Shown here one piece after another: positions 6,146-7,189 of a stretch of DNA of 7,189 nt. The notes under the pieces are model-generated. The model ran no database searches. It was given only the letters and a program-made list of their open reading frames with translations, and had not been told where the DNA came from. Position 1 is the stretch's first letter. Every line of letters starts with the position of its first letter. Source of the DNA: Stenotrophomonas sp. (GTDB lineage Bacteria; Pseudomonadota; Gammaproteobacteria; Xanthomonadales; Xanthomonadaceae); contig DMZT01000437.1 of NCBI GenBank assembly GCA_003484865.1, forward strand, positions 1-7,189. The letters are read 5' to 3'. The position numbers were made by a program, and so were the translations under genes.

Positions 6146-7189
6146 ATGACCCGCAAGCTGTTGCTCACCCTCGCTATCAGCCTCACCCCCGCCGTGTTCA
6201 CCACCGCCTGCGTCGCGGCAGACACGGCCAGCCCCAGCGCGCCCGTGCTCAAGAAGGCCCAGTGGCCGTTCGCGGCCACCGAGTTCGCCCGCTTCGACGA
6301 GCCATGGGCGATGAGCTTCCTGCCCGACGGCAGCCTGCTGGTCACCGAGAAGAAAGGCGCGCTGAAGCACTTCAACGTGCAGACCCGCAAGACCGCGACC
6401 ATCACCGGTGTGCCCGAGGTGGCCTACGGCGGCCAAGGGGGCTTCGGCGACGTGCTGCCGCATCCTGACTTCGCGAAGAACCAGCTGATCTATCTCAGCT
6501 ACGCCGAGGAAGGCGACGGCGATACCCGCGGTGCTGCGGTGGCGCGCGCGCGCTTGGCACTGGCCGCCGATGGCAGCGGCACGCTGGAAGACCTCAAGGT
6601 GATCTGGCGCCAGACCCCGAAAGTCAGCGGCAAGGGCCACTACGGCCACCGTCTCGCCTTTGGTCCGGACGGCAAACTGTGGATCACCTCCAGCGAACGC
6701 CAGAAGTTCGATCCGGCCCAGGAGATGAGCGGCAATCTCGGCAAGCTGATCCGCCTCAACGACGACGGCAGCGTGCCGGCCGACAATCCGTTCGCCTCGC
6801 AGGGCGGCGTTGCCGCGCAGGTGTGGTCGCTGGGCCATCGCAATGCACTGGGTATCGCCTTCGATGCGCGCGGCAAGCTGTGGGTGCATGAAATGGGCCC
6901 GGCCGGCGGTGACGAGTTGAACCTGATCGAACGCGGTGCCAACTACGGCTACCCGATCGTCTCCAACGGCAGCCACTACGACGGCCGCGACATCCCCGAC
7001 CATGACACCCGCCCGGAGTTCGCTGCCCCCAAGGTGACCTGGACCCCGGTGATCTCCCCGGCCGGTTTCATCATCTACAACGGGACGCAGTTCCCGGCGT
7101 GGAAGGGCAGCGGCTTCATCGGCGGCCTGTCGTCCAAGGCGCTGGTCCGCGTGGCCTTCGACGGCGACACCGCCCGCGAGGCCGAGCGC
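6146..7189 (+). CDS. Exported PQQ-dependent aldose/sugar dehydrogenase (3' end missing)
   Basis: The first 348 codons of a glucose/sorbosone-dehydrogenase (GSDH) family enzyme like E. coli YliI/Asd, a beta-propeller that oxidises aldoses in the periplasm using PQQ. No stop occurs before the right edge. Residues 1-25 are a signal sequence ([18 protein letters not shown]...). Cleavage could be after VAA at 23-25, or at Cys22 as a lipoprotein, although TTAC is a poor lipobox. Family motifs in order: [19 protein letters not shown] (53-71), [16 protein letters not shown] (95-110), [16 protein letters not shown] (164-179; His165 is the probable catalytic base), [18 protein letters not shown] (199-216), [13 protein letters not shown] (228-240), [17 protein letters not shown] (248-264), NYGYP (266-270) and [17 protein letters not shown] (305-321). 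About 30 or more C-terminal residues, including later PQQ contacts, lie outside. Homologues often read HYGGR where this has HYGHR. A UUCG hairpin separates it from the gene before; no promoter was recognised with confidence. Confidence 0.92.
   Translation, partial: MTRKLLLTLAISLTPAVFTTACVAADTASPSAPVLKKAQWPFAATEFARFDEPWAMSFLPDGSLLVTEKKGALKHFNVQTRKTATITGVPEVAYGGQGGFGDVLPHPDFAKNQLIYLSYAEEGDGDTRGAAVARARLALAADGSGTLEDLKVIWRQTPKVSGKGHYGHRLAFGPDGKLWITSSERQKFDPAQEMSGNLGKLIRLNDDGSVPADNPFASQGGVAAQVWSLGHRNALGIAFDARGKLWVHEMGPAGGDELNLIERGANYGYPIVSNGSHYDGRDIPDHDTRPEFAAPKVTWTPVISPAGFIIYNGTQFPAWKGSGFIGGLSSKALVRVAFDGDTAREAER

Noticed and set aside
5630..7003. Long minus-strand open frame of 457 codons
   Set aside because: It runs antisense through the 115-residue gene, the hairpin and the sugar dehydrogenase, has no recognisable motif, and crosses intergenic DNA. 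The plus-strand reading is strongly supported by family motifs.

Overview
The window is high-GC DNA (about two thirds G+C by eye) from a gammaproteobacterium, most likely a Stenotrophomonas or close Xanthomonadaceae relative. The main support is a cluster of short imperfect palindromes headed by GTAG (2459-2575), which match the SMAG class of REP-like elements described in Stenotrophomonas maltophilia. No gene lies on the minus strand; the long minus-strand frames are shadows of the plus-strand genes.

From 1 to 5545 there is a five-gene plus-strand cluster with a cell-wall theme. It contains: the 3' part of an NlpC/P60 peptidase with SH3 domains (1-1334); an L-Ala-D/L-Glu epimerase of the enolase superfamily with a complete active site (1331-2437, ATGA overlap with the previous gene); a 184-base gap filled with three SMAG palindromes; an RpiR-family HTH/SIS regulator (2622-3470); an exported YkuD-type L,D-transpeptidase-like protein (3489-4247); and an APC-family amino acid permease (4244-5545, GTGA overlap). 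The peptidase plus epimerase pair parallels B. subtilis YkfC and YkfB. A peptidase releases L-Ala-D-Glu from murein peptides and the epimerase converts it to L-Ala-L-Glu, which ordinary peptidases can hydrolyse. The regulator and permease plausibly control and serve this pathway, but that is inferred from position only.

From 5546 to 6145 there is a small monocistronic gene for a 115-residue soluble protein of unknown function. Its leader holds two inverted repeats sharing the half-site GGTGAA, and a strong UUCG-loop hairpin follows it.

From 6146 to the right edge is the 5' part (348 codons, no stop reached) of an exported PQQ-dependent aldose/sugar dehydrogenase of the YliI/Asd (GSDH) type.

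I see no clearly new defence or mobile system. The points most worth a second look are the regulator's altered SIS effector pocket, the transporter tied to a murein-peptide recycling cluster, and the doubled GGTGAA dyads ahead of the 115-residue gene.
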